A DNA stretch of 64,000 bases, taken from positions 1-64,000 of the forward strand of contig QCKE01000003.1 in NCBI GenBank assembly GCA_003215555.1, given 5' to 3'. The notes under the pieces are model-generated. The model had not been told where the DNA came from. It ran no database searches and worked only from the letters and a program-made list of their open reading frames with translations. Positions 30,327-39,958 of this stretch are shown here, in pieces (the stretch's first letter is position 1; every line of letters begins with the position of its first letter). The position numbers and the translations under genes are program-made. The DNA is from Prochlorococcus sp. AG-409-K04. GTDB lineage: Bacteria > Cyanobacteriota > Cyanobacteriia > PCC-6307 > Cyanobiaceae.

Positions 30327-30749
30327 TAACTCAAATCCAATTAGTGGATTGTTTGATTTCGAAAAATAATTATGAGTAAGAACAATAAGTGCCAATCAAC
30401 ACTTCTTTGCTAGTAGCGATTGGGCGTTGAGTTGATTGAAAAATTAAAAATATTAGACTTCTTTTGTGCATATTTGAAGACAAGTAAAATATTCAAATGC
30501 GAGGAGTTTATTTAAGAAATATGATCATATTGATTCTTATGTCATCTTTTCTAAACAAAATATTTCTCTGAATATTTTCTTTAGGTCGGAGATGAGCGTC
30601 ACTGTTTTCAGTTCAAAAAGAAAAAATCAAGATAATTTTTCCTTTCTATTTTTATTTCAGAAGTTCTTATGGTTAAGTATTAATATTTAATATTAGCTAG
30701 ATCTTTGTTGAAAATATATCTTCAAAGACTTGGATTTTTAAGCTTTGTT
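30327..30749. other. 423-bp intergenic region with hairpin and short ORFs
   Basis: No conserved gene is evident. It holds an inverted repeat CAATCAAC (30393-30400) / GTTGATTG (30431-30438), overlapped by a competing short pairing of GCCAATC (30391) with GATTGGGC (30418). Three short rightward frames are visible: 30372-30413 (13 aa, ending in the hairpin loop), 30497-30571 (24 hydrophobic aa) and 30592-30690 (32 aa, weakly hydrophobic end). None has convincing support as a protein. It must also carry the terminators of flanking transcripts, since the fabG stop is at its right end. Confidence 0.4.
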
Positions 30750-31502
30750 TTAACTCATTATCATTCCACCATCAACCTGCAGAACCTGCCCAGTTATATA
30801 AGAAGCTGCTGGATTTGAAGCTAGAAAACAAACTGCACCAGCAACATCTTCAGGGCTTCCAAACCGACCTAATGGAATTGTTGAGAGAATCGGTCCTGCA
30901 TCTAAATCTTTTGTCATATCAGTTTCAATAAATCCAGGAGCAACAGCATTTACTGTTATGCCTCTGCTTGCAAATTCTTTTGCACTACTTCTTGTCAGTC
31001 CAATTACACCTGCCTTGGCTGATGCGTAGTTTGCTTGACCTGCATTGCCCATGATCCCTACAACAGAAGTGATATTGATAATCCTTCCTTTTTTTCTTTT
31101 GAGCATGGCTCTTGAGACTGCCTTTGTACATAAAAAAACACCAGTTAAGTTGATATTTATAACTGCTTGCCAATCTTCAGTTTTCATTCTCATTAAAAGG
31201 CCATCATTAGTGATACCTGCATTGTTGACCAAGATATCTATTTGCCCACTTTTTTCTAAGACTGTATTAATTAACTCATTTGTGGAGGATTCATCTGAAA
31301 CATTTGCTTGAACAGCATATGCTTTTCCTCCTGAATCTTTTATTAGGGATACAACCTCTTCAGCTTTTTCAGAAGAATTTGAATAGTTAACCACAATCTC
31401 TGCTCCAGTTTTAGCAAGATGCAAAGCAATTGCTTTCCCTATCCCTCTGCTGGCTCCAGTCACAATTGCAGTTTGCCCTTGAATAGAAGATGAAGAAGTC
31501 AT
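30750..31502 (-). CDS. fabG: 3-oxoacyl-[acyl-carrier-protein] reductase FabG
   Basis: NADPH-dependent SDR that reduces 3-ketoacyl-ACP in fatty acid elongation. The cofactor loop TGASRGIG lies at 15-22, NNAG at 93-96, and the catalytic set is S146, Y159 and K163 (YASAKAG). The C-terminal end VLQVDGGMIMS is typical of FabG. The length is 250 residues. It is divergent from ispD (118 bp). The close match to the FabG pattern rather than other SDRs makes this a confident call. Confidence 0.94.
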   Translation of the reverse strand: MTSSSSIQGQTAIVTGASRGIGKAIALHLAKTGAEIVVNYSNSSEKAEEVVSLIKDSGGKAYAVQANVSDESSTNELINTVLEKSGQIDILVNNAGITNDGLLMRMKTEDWQAVININLTGVFLCTKAVSRAMLKRKKGRIINITSVVGIMGNAGQANYASAKAGVIGLTRSSAKEFASRGITVNAVAPGFIETDMTKDLDAGPILSTIPLGRFGSPEDVAGAVCFLASNPAASYITGQVLQVDGGMIMS

Positions 31503-31620
31503 GCGATTTTTTGTATCTTTGATGAATTAGATCAAAGTTGTTTGTTATAGCCTTTTAAGTTAGATCAGTATTGATTAACTTGAAAGCTTTTTAAGGTCTT
31601 TCTTAAATAGGAGTGAACTT

Positions 31621-32301
31621 TTGCATTTATTAATTGCTGCTGCTGGTAGTGGAAAACGCATGGGTGCAGATTGCAACAAGTTGTTGCTCCAAGTGTCTGG
31701 ACAATCAGTATTAGCTTGGACTTTGAAAGCTGTTAAAGCGACTGAATCAATTGATTGGATTGGAATTGTTGGCCAACCTTCTGACAAAGCTGAAATCCTA
31801 TCCATCGTTAACAAATGCTCTGTGAGAGTGCATTGGATTGATGGTGGAAGGACAAGGCAAGAATCTGTGCAATTAGGCTTGGCAGGTTTACCCGTAGATG
31901 CTGAATTCGTTCTTATTCATGATGGTGCGAGATGTTTGGTTGAACCAAATATGTTTGATAAGTGCTCTCAATTGGTGAAGGAAGGGTATGCAGTGGTTGC
32001 TGCAACAGCAGTTACTGACACGATTAAAAAAGTTTCTGATGATGGCTTTATTCTTGAGACCCCTAAGCGATCTGAATTGTGGGCCGCTCAAACTCCCCAG
32101 GGGTTTTCAGTTTCTGAATTAAAGAGTGGGCATGAACAAGCTTTGATTAACAATTGGACGGTGACTGATGACGCTTCACTTTTTGAAAAGCTCGGTTGGC
32201 CTGTAAAAATTTTGCCATCCCCGGAGTCAAATATCAAAGTCACAACACCTTTTGATTTGTTGATTGCCGAAGCATTGATTTCTATGAGGGAGAAACACTG
32301 A
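31621..32301 (+). CDS. ispD: 2-C-methyl-D-erythritol 4-phosphate cytidylyltransferase
   Basis: Couples MEP with CTP to give CDP-ME in the plastid-type isoprenoid pathway, which feeds phytol, carotenoids and quinones here. The nucleotide loop is [23 protein letters not shown] at the N-terminus; [14 protein letters not shown] (near 59) and [10 protein letters not shown] (near 100) are family motifs. The start is TTG at 31621; the residue pattern [16 protein letters not shown] fits the normal N-terminus, and no in-frame ATG lies before it. It overlaps the convergent LD-carboxypeptidase gene by 20 bp. Confidence 0.94.
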   Translation: MHLLIAAAGSGKRMGADCNKLLLQVSGQSVLAWTLKAVKATESIDWIGIVGQPSDKAEILSIVNKCSVRVHWIDGGRTRQESVQLGLAGLPVDAEFVLIHDGARCLVEPNMFDKCSQLVKEGYAVVAATAVTDTIKKVSDDGFILETPKRSELWAAQTPQGFSVSELKSGHEQALINNWTVTDDASLFEKLGWPVKILPSPESNIKVTTPFDLLIAEALISMREKH

Positions 32302-33187
32302 GTCTACCTGTATAACCATCTAAAGTAGCTGTCCATCCAAGAGGGAGTGCCGCGTTGCCACAACAATGACCAACAGGTAGATTTGCTACAACAGGGATAT
32401 TTAAATCAAAAGAACGTTCTTTTAAAATTTCTTTAAGACTAAATTTTTGACGTTCTTCTTCCTCTTCTTTTTCTTCTTGAAAAGTAAAATTACCAAATGC
32501 AAGACCCGCAAGATTTTGCAGCAGTCCATTCAGACGCCATTGGGTGAGCATTCTGTCGATGCGATAAGGAGCCTCCCCAGTGTCTTCAAGGACTAAAATA
32601 GCCCCTTTTAAATTAGGTAAATAACTACTGCCAAGTAGATGTGTTGCAACAGTTAAATTTGTTGCAACTAATGTTCCTTTCCCGATGCCTTGAACCCAAG
32701 GCTCTCCGTAAAGATCAGGGATTGATTTTTTGAATAATAGTGATTTCAGTCTATCTTTACTCCATTCGGGTTCTTTTGACAAAGAACATAACAAGGGCCC
32801 ATGAATCGACCCATCGAACCCCGCGGAGAGCCTCGCAAGTAGTAGCGATGATATATCAGAGAATCCCATCATCCAGCCTGGTTTCCATGGTTGTTGAGGG
32901 CGTTCAAGGAGTCGAGCTGCCCCCCATCCACCTCTGGCAAATGCAATTAATGAAGTAATTTCTTTAGGGTGAAGATCGTTGTATCTGGTTGAATCTTCCC
33001 CTGAGAAGTACCCCCAATATTTACCTGGTTTTACAAGATTTCTACAAGTCAAGCCCCATTCGTGAAGAATATCTAAACCTTCCACAAGATTCCTCTGATC
33101 ATTGACTGGTGAGCTAACAGAGATTGCTAAAACCTCATCTCCTTTTTTTAAAACGTTTGTTATCGTATTTTTTTTGATTAGATTCAT
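32282..33187 (-). CDS. LD-carboxypeptidase (peptidase family S66)
   Basis: Cytoplasmic serine peptidase that trims the terminal D-alanine from muropeptide tetrapeptides during peptidoglycan recycling. The [13 protein letters not shown] segment and [11 protein letters not shown] (nucleophile Ser in GFSD) are typical of S66, with the later FGNF and a [20 protein letters not shown] end carrying the catalytic His. The acidic insert KEEEEEERQ near 235-250 is a local peculiarity. The length of 301 residues is usual. It is followed 3 bp upstream by the UbiA gene on the same strand and overlaps ispD at its 3' end. Confidence 0.88.
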   Translation of the reverse strand: MNLIKKNTITNVLKKGDEVLAISVSSPVNDQRNLVEGLDILHEWGLTCRNLVKPGKYWGYFSGEDSTRYNDLHPKEITSLIAFARGGWGAARLLERPQQPWKPGWMMGFSDISSLLLARLSAGFDGSIHGPLLCSLSKEPEWSKDRLKSLLFKKSIPDLYGEPWVQGIGKGTLVATNLTVATHLLGSSYLPNLKGAILVLEDTGEAPYRIDRMLTQWRLNGLLQNLAGLAFGNFTFQEEKEEEEERQKFSLKEILKERSFDLNIPVVANLPVGHCCGNAALPLGWTATLDGYTGRLSVSPS

Positions 33188-33190
33188 TAT

Positions 33191-34081
33191 TTATGTATTG
33201 CCGAGTATTAATCCAAACAAAATAAGGCTGCCTAGAACTACTTGATTTATAAAATGCCTACTAAAATTAGTTGTATGTTTTTTTGATCTTTTTAGAGAAA
33301 AAACTTCATACTGCATTCCTATACTAGCTAAAAACCAAATTGGCCAAAATATTGAGCCTATTCCCGTAACTGATGCGCTTGTTCCTATTAGCAAGGAAGT
33401 TAGTCCATAGCACAAAGAAACTGCTCCAAAAGCTTTTTTGCCTAGAGTTATAGCACTACTGTTTAAACCGAGTTTTTTGTCATCTTCTTTGTCAGCCATT
33501 GCATAAACAGTGTCAAATCCAAAGGTCCAAAGCATTGTTGCAAGCCAGCAACATTGAAGTACTAAGCCACCATTTAATGTTGATTCACTGGCTGCCCAAG
33601 GAATAAGCACAGCAAAACCCCAGCATAGTGATAAAAATGCTTGTGGATATTTGAACCATCTTTTTGCGGATGGGTATAAAAGGATTGGGACCAAGGACAC
33701 TATTGCCAGTGATAAGCACAAAATTTGACTAGATCCAGGAAGTAAAAAAATAATTTGCAAACTGGCCAGTAATAACAATAAAAGTAAAAACAATGCGGTT
33801 CTGATCTTTATTGCTTTTTGAGCTAGAGGTCTATTTTGAGTACGTTCAACTCGCGAATCGATGTTTCTATCCCAAAGATCATTAGCAATACACCCAACAC
33901 CACTAACAAGTATTCCCCCTGTCATAATTAATGTAAATAGTGTTATATCAGGTGGTGCAGATGGTGCAAGCCATAGAGACCAACTGGCTGGGATAAGTAA
34001 AATCAGTCTCCCACTAGGTTTATTCCAGCGAAGCAACTGTAATAAATGAAAGATTTTTCTTTGGTAATGAAGATTTTTCAA
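33191..34081 (-). CDS. ubiA: 4-hydroxybenzoate polyprenyltransferase, UbiA family
   Basis: Membrane prenyltransferase of quinone synthesis; in cyanobacteria this member prenylates 4-hydroxybenzoate toward plastoquinone. First motif N67-D68-L-W-D71-R-N-I-D75 (CIANDLWDRNIDSRVERTQNRPL), second YAMADKEDDKKLGLNSSA near 191-208. About nine helices lie in 296 residues. The RTQNRPLA tail distinguishes it from ChlG and CtaB in the same window. It starts 3 bp after the peptidase gene begins (same strand) and diverges from ppx across 51 bp. Confidence 0.9.
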   Translation of the reverse strand: MKNLHYQRKIFHLLQLLRWNKPSGRLILLIPASWSLWLAPSAPPDITLFTLIMTGGILVSGVGCIANDLWDRNIDSRVERTQNRPLAQKAIKIRTALFLLLLLLLASLQIIFLLPGSSQILCLSLAIVSLVPILLYPSAKRWFKYPQAFLSLCWGFAVLIPWAASESTLNGGLVLQCCWLATMLWTFGFDTVYAMADKEDDKKLGLNSSAITLGKKAFGAVSLCYGLTSLLIGTSASVTGIGSIFWPIWFLASIGMQYEVFSLKRSKKHTTNFSRHFINQVVLGSLILFGLILGNT

Positions 34082-34132
34082 TGGAAGCTGTTTTTAGAAA
34101 GATTAATCAATAACTGCTAGATTTCTTTTTAT

Positions 34133-35812
34133 ATGTTGAAAATGGTTGTGTCAAATAGTTCTGTTGACCCAATAGATTTTGAACCGTTATTAATTAAAAA
34201 AAAAGAAGCTTTTCAAAGCCAGGATTCTCGGTTTAGAAATACTGAAGGAATCCTTAGATTGGCGGCTATAGATATAGGAACAAATTCAACTCATTTGGTT
34301 ATTTCTTCTATAGATCCAAGGCTAAATACATTTAGTATTGATTTGGCTGAAAAATCATCTACTAGGCTTGGAAATAGAAATTCAGAAACAGGGGAGTTAA
34401 CTGATTCTTCAAAACTTAGAGTCTTAGAAACTTTAAGACGTTTTAAAGAACTTTCTAGTAGTCATAAAGTTGAAGAAATGCTTTTAGCAGCAACAAGTGC
34501 AGTGAGAGAGGCCCCAAATGGAACCGACTTTCTTAAGCAGATTAAGGATGAACTTGATCTTGATGTTGAATTGGTTAGTGGTACTGAAGAAGCAAGATTG
34601 ATTTATTTAGGTGTGCTTTCTGGAATGTCTTTTGGAAATCGACCTCATGTGCTTTTAGATATCGGAGGCGGGTCAACAGAGTTGATTCTTGCGGATGATA
34701 AAGATGCCAGAGCACTTACTAGTACTCGTCTAGGAGCTGTAAGCCTTCAGAGAGATTTTATAAGTCATGAACCGTTGTCATATCAAAGATTAGAATTTTT
34801 GAGGATTTTTATTCAGGGCTCTTTAGAACCAGCAATAAATAAGATCTTCTCCCGTATAAAAACAAAAGAAAAGCCAGTTTTAGTTGCTACAAGTGGTACT
34901 GCTCTTGCCATTGGAAATCTTTTGGCCTCTGAAGAACAAGGTATTTTGTTGGGAATGCATGGATATAAATTTTCTAAAGAAAGATTAGATGATTTGTTAG
35001 AAACACTCTTGTCTATGACGGTTGAGCAAAGGAGACAGTTGCCTTCATTAAGTTATCGTCGCGCAGACATCATTGTTCCAGGTGCTCTAATTTTACAGAT
35101 GGCAATGGAAATGCTTGGTGTGGAGGAGGTTGTTCTTAGCGAAAGAGCGTTACGAGAGGGGTTGGTGGTTGACTGGATGCTTCGTAAGGGATTACTTAGA
35201 GATCGATTTGCTTTCCAAGGAAGTATTCGCAAACGAACTGTTCTTCATCAGGCAGAAAGGTTTTCTGTCGATAGAAAACGTTCTGAAAAAGTTGCGGATC
35301 ATGCCTTGAAAATTTATGACAACACTAAAGGTGTTTTGCATCATGATGATGGTGAAGGAAGGCAATTATTGTGGGCTGCCGCAATGCTTTATTCATGCGG
35401 ACAACACATAAATTTAGCTTCTTATCATAAACACACCTGGTACTTAATTCGTTACTCCGATCTTTTAGGTTATTCGCAGGCAGAGCATCTTATAATTGCA
35501 GCTATTGCGAGATATCACAGAAAAAGTCTTCCAAAAAAAAGACATGATGCATGGCAAGCTTTACTTCATAAAAAAGATCGTAAAATTGCTTCTGAAATGT
35601 CTTTGATTTTGCGACTTTCTGCTGCATTAAATCGTCGCCCTGATTCAGTAATTTCCTCTTTAAATATTTCCTGTAATTCTGATAGAGTAAATATGCGTCT
35701 TATTCCAAAAGATCATACATTTAATTTGGAACTTGAAAAATGGAGCTTGAATAACTGTGCTTCAATTGTTAAAGAATTAACAGGAGTGAAATTACAAGTT
35801 TTTGTTAAATAA
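34133..35812 (+). CDS. ppx: Exopolyphosphatase / pppGpp phosphohydrolase (Ppx/GppA)
   Basis: Releases phosphate from polyphosphate ends or hydrolyses pppGpp; both activities occur in the family. The N-terminal actin-like ATPase fold has AAIDIGTNSTHLVIS (about 43-57), SAVREAPNG, ELVSGTEEARLIYLGVLSG and the phosphate loop LLDIGGGSTELIL. A C-terminal HD-like region (HADHALKIYDN..., HHDDGEGRQLLWAAAMLYSCGQHI) completes the long 559-residue form. An ATG three codons later (34142) is an alternative start. A polyphosphate store would suit phosphate-poor oceans; that is inference. Confidence 0.9.
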   Translation: MLKMVVSNSSVDPIDFEPLLIKKKEAFQSQDSRFRNTEGILRLAAIDIGTNSTHLVISSIDPRLNTFSIDLAEKSSTRLGNRNSETGELTDSSKLRVLETLRRFKELSSSHKVEEMLLAATSAVREAPNGTDFLKQIKDELDLDVELVSGTEEARLIYLGVLSGMSFGNRPHVLLDIGGGSTELILADDKDARALTSTRLGAVSLQRDFISHEPLSYQRLEFLRIFIQGSLEPAINKIFSRIKTKEKPVLVATSGTALAIGNLLASEEQGILLGMHGYKFSKERLDDLLETLLSMTVEQRRQLPSLSYRRADIIVPGALILQMAMEMLGVEEVVLSERALREGLVVDWMLRKGLLRDRFAFQGSIRKRTVLHQAERFSVDRKRSEKVADHALKIYDNTKGVLHHDDGEGRQLLWAAAMLYSCGQHINLASYHKHTWYLIRYSDLLGYSQAEHLIIAAIARYHRKSLPKKRHDAWQALLHKKDRKIASEMSLILRLSAALNRRPDSVISSLNISCNSDRVNMRLIPKDHTFNLELEKWSLNNCASIVKELTGVKLQVFVK

Positions 35813-35822
35813 ATAGTTAAAA

Positions 35823-36308
35823 TTATAATTCTTTATTGTTTTGTTTATATGAATTTATGTTATTATTGGGAGCGGTAATATTTTCTTTAAGAAAAAATTC
35901 TAACGTTAGTTGTGTAGTCAATGCTCCTAAAAAAATAGTTATAATAGCAAATATTGGTAAAATAATATATGATTTTTTAAAATTAATTATCTGTTTCTTT
36001 TTTTCTTTATGTGGAATATTTTGATTATTTTGCTTTGAAAAACTCTTTAAGTTGATATTAAGAGAAAGTTTTTCTGAAATTCTTCTAATCATAGCCTGAG
36101 TATAAATTTTTTCTGGAAGAGCTCTTTCATCTCCATCTTCAATTGCTTGCAGATATCCTTTATTGATTTTTAAACTTTCTGATAGAGCTGCTATTGATAT
36201 CTTTTTTTGTTCTCTAGCTTGTTTTATAAGTGGCCCAATACTTTTGAGATATGGCTGATTACCTGAGTTGCTAGCTAATGTGTTATTTCCAGAGTCTGTT
36301 TTTTTCAC
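35823..36308 (-). CDS. RodZ-like helix-turn-helix membrane protein
   Basis: A 161-residue protein with an N-terminal HTH_25-type domain (about 25-90: LIKQAREQKKISIAALSESLKINKGYLQAIEDG, then LPEKIYTQAMIRRISEKL), a lysine-rich linker and one hydrophobic segment near 113-138. It looks like the cytoplasmic and membrane parts of RodZ, the MreB-binding shape factor, but the periplasmic domain is missing. The tail after the helix is only about 25 residues and Asn/Lys-rich. It starts 1 bp from the cobM stop on the same strand, so cobM is upstream in the same transcript. RodZ-type function is inferred. Confidence 0.75.
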   Translation of the reverse strand: MKKTDSGNNTLASNSGNQPYLKSIGPLIKQAREQKKISIAALSESLKINKGYLQAIEDGDERALPEKIYTQAMIRRISEKLSLNINLKSFSKQNNQNIPHKEKKKQIINFKKSYIILPIFAIITIFLGALTTQLTLEFFLKENITAPNNNINSYKQNNKEL

Positions 36309-37061
36309 TTATTGTTTTCTAAACAAATGTTTATGGCCATCATAGTAGAGTTTTGATCGTTGACCATATGCATTTAATGCAGGGCTTATTATATATAAGG
36401 TTGTCCTGAAAAAGCCTTGTTTTCTGGTTGTTGAAACCATTTCTTTTAAGGGAACTATTTTTAACCATTCATCTTTCCAAGTCACTCTATGACCAATAGC
36501 AACAGCTGTTTCCTCAGGATAATATTTTAAAAGCGTACTTTGTACATCCTCGACATGTCTTGCACTTAGATACAAACATAAGGAAGCTTGAATTCTTGCT
36601 AGCTTTTCTAATTCTTCTTTTTCCGGAATTCCAGTCCTGCCTCCAGCTCTGCTAAGAACAATCGTTTGCACGATGTCAGGGATTGTGAGTTCTTTTTTTA
36701 ATTGAGCTGCTGTTGCTTGATAAGCACTGATTCCTGGTATTACTTCAACTTCTAAGCCTTGTTCAGCTAATTTGCAAATTTGTTCTGAGATTGCTCCATA
36801 TAAGCAAGGATCTCCATCATGGAGCCTAACTACTTTTTTCCCTTGGCTTGCATTTTTAATTAGAAGACTCACAATTTGCTCAAGAGTTAAAGAGCTTGTA
36901 GGAAATTTTTCACAAGTTTTAGAAGTCAATGATGCAATTTCTGGGGAAATTAGAGAATCTGTCCAAACTAAAACCTCAGCATTTTTTATTCTATCTAATG
37001 CTCTTATGGTTAATAAATCTGTGGCACCAGGACCTGCTCCAACTATTGAAATAGGATTCAT
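36309..37061 (-). CDS. cobM: Precorrin-4 C11-methyltransferase
   Basis: SAM-dependent tetrapyrrole methylase of corrin-ring (pseudocobalamin) synthesis. Motifs are [17 protein letters not shown] at 4-20, [13 protein letters not shown] near 79-91 and [15 protein letters not shown] near 105-119. The methylase set GxGPG, the DGD-type loop and PGIS identify the family; CobM rather than CobI/CobJ is chosen from the 250-residue length and the order of these motifs. It overlaps lgt by 4 bp (37058-37061). With the CobT-like gene at 15415 it shows that this strain makes a corrinoid. Confidence 0.88.
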   Translation of the reverse strand: MNPISIVGAGPGATDLLTIRALDRIKNAEVLVWTDSLISPEIASLTSKTCEKFPTSSLTLEQIVSLLIKNASQGKKVVRLHDGDPCLYGAISEQICKLAEQGLEVEVIPGISAYQATAAQLKKELTIPDIVQTIVLSRAGGRTGIPEKEELEKLARIQASLCLYLSARHVEDVQSTLLKYYPEETAVAIGHRVTWKDEWLKIVPLKEMVSTTRKQGFFRTTLYIISPALNAYGQRSKLYYDGHKHLFRKQ

Positions 37062-37969
37062 TGTTCTTTTTTTGTTTTAATTCCAAGGCGGGGCATTTGT
37101 CTTTTCCTTTGATATATAGAACAAAGACCATATGTCCCTAGAGTAAATAGAATTAAGCTGATTATCTGTGCAACTCTTATACCTCCTTCGCAAGAAGGTG
37201 GTAAAGAGCCTATGCAAAGGGGATCAATCCTGAGACTTTCAATCCAAAAGCGTCCAAAACTATAACTAATAAAATATATACAACTCAATGATCCAGGCGG
37301 TAGTTTGATAAAACCTCTAACACTTGATCTAAAAAGAAATATTAGAAAAAAGAAAATACAAAAATTCCAAACTGATTCATAAAGGAATGTGGGATGAAAG
37401 AAACTTTCGTTAGAAAAAAAAGATGGTCTAGAAGTATAGGGTATAAATAATTTCCAAGGAAGATTAGTAGGTAATCCAAAAGCTTCATTATTAAAGAAAT
37501 TGCCCCAACGCCCTATTGCTTGTCCAAGTATTACTGATGGAACAAGTACATCAAGTACATCCCAAAAACTTTCTTTTTTAATTCGACAGAAAATAAATAA
37601 TGTGATTAATCCAAAAATCAATGCCCCATGAATAGCTATTCCACCATTCCAGATTTCTAGAAATCTGGGAAAGAGAATATTTAGACCTAAAAACTGTAGC
37701 GATCCCCAAAAATTTTCTCCACTATAATTTCTCCATTCAAAAATTACATAATAAAACCTTGCCCCGATTACAGAACATAGAATAAGTATTGGCATAAGAT
37801 CATTAATTAACCCTTTAGTTAAATTTTTATAATAGGAAAGTGTATTAGAAATATTTAAGCCAATATATACAGAAAATGCTATTAGTATTCCATACCAGCG
37901 AAAGACAAATGGACCAATTGTAAATAGTTCTGGCCCTGGGGAACTTAGTGCCGCAATTGGAACTTCCAT
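37058..37969 (-). CDS. lgt: Prolipoprotein diacylglyceryl transferase
   Basis: Inner-membrane enzyme that adds diacylglycerol to lipobox cysteines of prolipoproteins, the first step in making lipoproteins such as those at 14229 and 16631. The family signature [13 protein letters not shown] lies near residues 152-164, with about seven helices in 303 residues and conserved HGALIFGL (around 114) and HPTFLYES. The Cys-rich segment [15 protein letters not shown] near 247 is characteristic of picocyanobacterial sequences to my reading only. It lies between petA upstream and cobM, overlapping cobM by 4 bp. Confidence 0.92.
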   Translation of the reverse strand: MEVPIAALSSPGPELFTIGPFVFRWYGILIAFSVYIGLNISNTLSYYKNLTKGLINDLMPILILCSVIGARFYYVIFEWRNYSGENFWGSLQFLGLNILFPRFLEIWNGGIAIHGALIFGLITLFIFCRIKKESFWDVLDVLVPSVILGQAIGRWGNFFNNEAFGLPTNLPWKLFIPYTSRPSFFSNESFFHPTFLYESVWNFCIFFFLIFLFRSSVRGFIKLPPGSLSCIYFISYSFGRFWIESLRIDPLCIGSLPPSCEGGIRVAQIISLILFTLGTYGLCSIYQRKRQMPRLGIKTKKEQ

Positions 37970-37996
37970 CTATGGAGGTATTTAAAAAATGTCTTT

Positions 37997-38929
37997 TTAT
38001 ATATTCTCTGCAGCCTGTACTTTTTCTACTTGTTTTTTCTTAAGAACTAACAATATTTGAGTTAAAGCAACACCTATAAAGAAGGCCATTAAGCCCAATA
38101 CTCTTGCAGGACTTTGTAAAACGATCTCTGTATCTAACTGTCCAAATCCGCCTACATTAGGGTCATTAGTTAGTGCGCCACCAGCTTCAACTTTTTCTCC
38201 TTCTTTTACTAATAGAGAAGGCCCTACTGGTATTTGCTCTAAAACTGAATCGCCAGAATCTGTTGTAATATTAATATTTTTTGAACCATCATCGTTTATG
38301 TCTATAGAAGATATTGTACCTGATTTTGATGCAGTAAAGATACTATTATTGCTTTTTTCTCCTGTCGGGTAAACCTGTCCTCTTCCTCTATTGCCCCCAA
38401 CATTAATACCATATTTACCAAAATGAATATTTTTATCTGTTGCTGGATTTGGCGAAAGAATTGGGAAAACAATTTCTTGATTTTGATCACCTGGTAAAGG
38501 ACCTACCAGAATAATATTGTCTTTGTCTTCACTATATTGAGTGAAATAAACTCCTTGAGTTTCTTCTTTGATTTTTTCATTCCAACGATCTTGTGGTGCT
38601 AATTTGAAACCGTCTGGAAGCATTACTACAGCACCTACTTGGAGAGGTACTTTGCTTCCATCAGCACCTATTTCTTCCGTACCTTTTTTGTAAGGTATTT
38701 TAACGGCTGCCGTGAAAACACTATCAGCACCAACAGATTGAGGAACTTCTACCTGCGTTGTCATTTTTGCAAGATGACAATTAGCACAAACGAGTTTTCC
38801 TGTAGCTTCCCTTGGATTTTCGTAATTTTGCTGTGCCCAAAATGGATATGCCCATGTAGGAGGTGCAGATACTATTAATGAAAGTCCAATTAGTAAGGAT
38901 CCTAGGAAAAAAGTGATTATGCGTCGCAT
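37997..38929 (-). CDS. petA: Cytochrome f precursor
   Basis: c-type cytochrome of the b6f complex, which hands electrons to plastocyanin or cytochrome c6. A signal peptide ends after A27, leaving mature YPFWAQQ with Tyr28 as the axial heme ligand. The heme attachment site is C48-A-N-C51-H52. A single C-terminal membrane anchor lies near 278-297 followed by a lysine-rich tail. The 310-residue length is standard. It lies 45 bp downstream of petC on the same strand, forming the usual petC-petA operon, and precedes lgt by 27 bp. Confidence 0.97.
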   Translation of the reverse strand: MRRIITFFLGSLLIGLSLIVSAPPTWAYPFWAQQNYENPREATGKLVCANCHLAKMTTQVEVPQSVGADSVFTAAVKIPYKKGTEEIGADGSKVPLQVGAVVMLPDGFKLAPQDRWNEKIKEETQGVYFTQYSEDKDNIILVGPLPGDQNQEIVFPILSPNPATDKNIHFGKYGINVGGNRGRGQVYPTGEKSNNSIFTASKSGTISSIDINDDGSKNINITTDSGDSVLEQIPVGPSLLVKEGEKVEAGGALTNDPNVGGFGQLDTEIVLQSPARVLGLMAFFIGVALTQILLVLKKKQVEKVQAAENI

Positions 38930-38974
38930 GATTTGAGTGAAATAAAGTCGGAAAAAGTGATTGAGAAAGTTAAA

Positions 38975-39511
38975 TTATGTCCACCATGGCTTTTCTCCAG
39001 TTCTGAAGTCTGTTTCAGTCCATTGCCTTACAAAAACGTTGTCATCTTGTATATCTATATGAGTTAAGGCAAGAGATAGAGGAGCAGGACCTCTAACTAC
39101 TTTGCCATTTGCATCGTATTGACTTCCATGACAAGGGCAAATGTATTTATTTGCTCCACTGTTCCATGGCACTACACAGCCGAGATGAGTGCAAATAGCA
39201 TTAATTCCAAAATTTCCAATTGCTTCATCTCCATCCACAATCAAGTAAGTTGGATCTCCTTTGAGGCCTTGAACAAGACTCCTGTCTCCTGCAGGGTGGC
39301 TTGAAAGCCAGCCAGATGAAGTAATTGGATTACCTAGTTCATCTTTTGCAGCGCTTCCTCCTGTGCCGCCTCCTGCCCTTAGTGGCATGAAAAAATTTGC
39401 CACAGGGTATAAAGCGCCCAATGCCACTCCCGTTGCAGTTCCAAATGTAAGAAGATTCATGAACTGTCTTCTGCCCATTGAAGGCACATCGCTAGGACTC
39501 ATTTGTGTCAT
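38975..39511 (-). CDS. petC: Rieske iron-sulfur protein of cytochrome b6f
   Basis: Accepts electrons from plastoquinol through a [2Fe-2S] cluster. A twin-arginine motif M-G-R-R-Q-F precedes an N-terminal membrane anchor (about 19-42) and a Gly-rich hinge GGGTGGS near 47-53. Cluster ligands are C107-T-H109 and C125-P-C127-H128, and C112/C127 form the usual disulfide. The length of 178 residues matches. The twin-arginine signal implies Tat insertion, and tatC lies close by at 39909. The gene begins the petC-petA operon. Confidence 0.97.
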   Translation of the reverse strand: MTQMSPSDVPSMGRRQFMNLLTFGTATGVALGALYPVANFFMPLRAGGGTGGSAAKDELGNPITSSGWLSSHPAGDRSLVQGLKGDPTYLIVDGDEAIGNFGINAICTHLGCVVPWNSGANKYICPCHGSQYDANGKVVRGPAPLSLALTHIDIQDDNVFVRQWTETDFRTGEKPWWT

Positions 39512-39610
39512 GCCAGATGTTCACACAGCTCATAATTTAATTCCATTATGACCTGTAAAGGTACTCTCCTGTTTGAAAAAGCAGTTTTCTAAATAAGATT
39601 TTTTTATTTT

Positions 39611-39958
39611 GTGGCTAATTTTGCTCTAAAAAGTTCTTCTAATAGTCCTTTGGAAGTTAATGAAGTAATGCGATTTATAAGGAATCGTTGGGGTGTTTTA
39701 TATCAATTGAAGATTCTCATTAAAGGGAAAAGCCTTTATCTGCAAATGATGTGGGGTTTCTTGGAGCAGCAATCTTTTCCTTTTAATGAATCTGAATATG
39801 TGGAACATCTTGCTGAAGTTCTTGAAATAGTTAATCGATTGGGCCAAGCTCAAAAAGTTAGAAATTGGTTACTGAAAGTTAAAGGAAAACCAAGGATTGG
39901 TTTGGCGCTTAGTTTGCCTTTGAAGGGGGATGAACGTTTGGAGGAATTTGTGCTTTAA
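39611..39958 (+). CDS. Conserved cyanobacterial protein (DUF3067-like)
   Basis: A 115-residue soluble protein with a compact alpha/beta pattern (VMRFIRNRWGVLYQLKILIKGKSLYLQMMWGFLEQQSFP, then a helix with LAEVLEIVNRLGQAQKVRNWL). I recall it as the DUF3067 family, present in cyanobacteria and plastids, function unknown to me. The start is GTG at 39611. It is divergent from petC (99 bp) and its last 50 bp overlap the convergent tatC, so its C-terminal ~16 codons are antisense to tatC. Confidence 0.75.
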   Translation: MANFALKSSSNSPLEVNEVMRFIRNRWGVLYQLKILIKGKSLYLQMMWGFLEQQSFPFNESEYVEHLAEVLEIVNRLGQAQKVRNWLLKVKGKPRIGLALSLPLKGDERLEEFVL

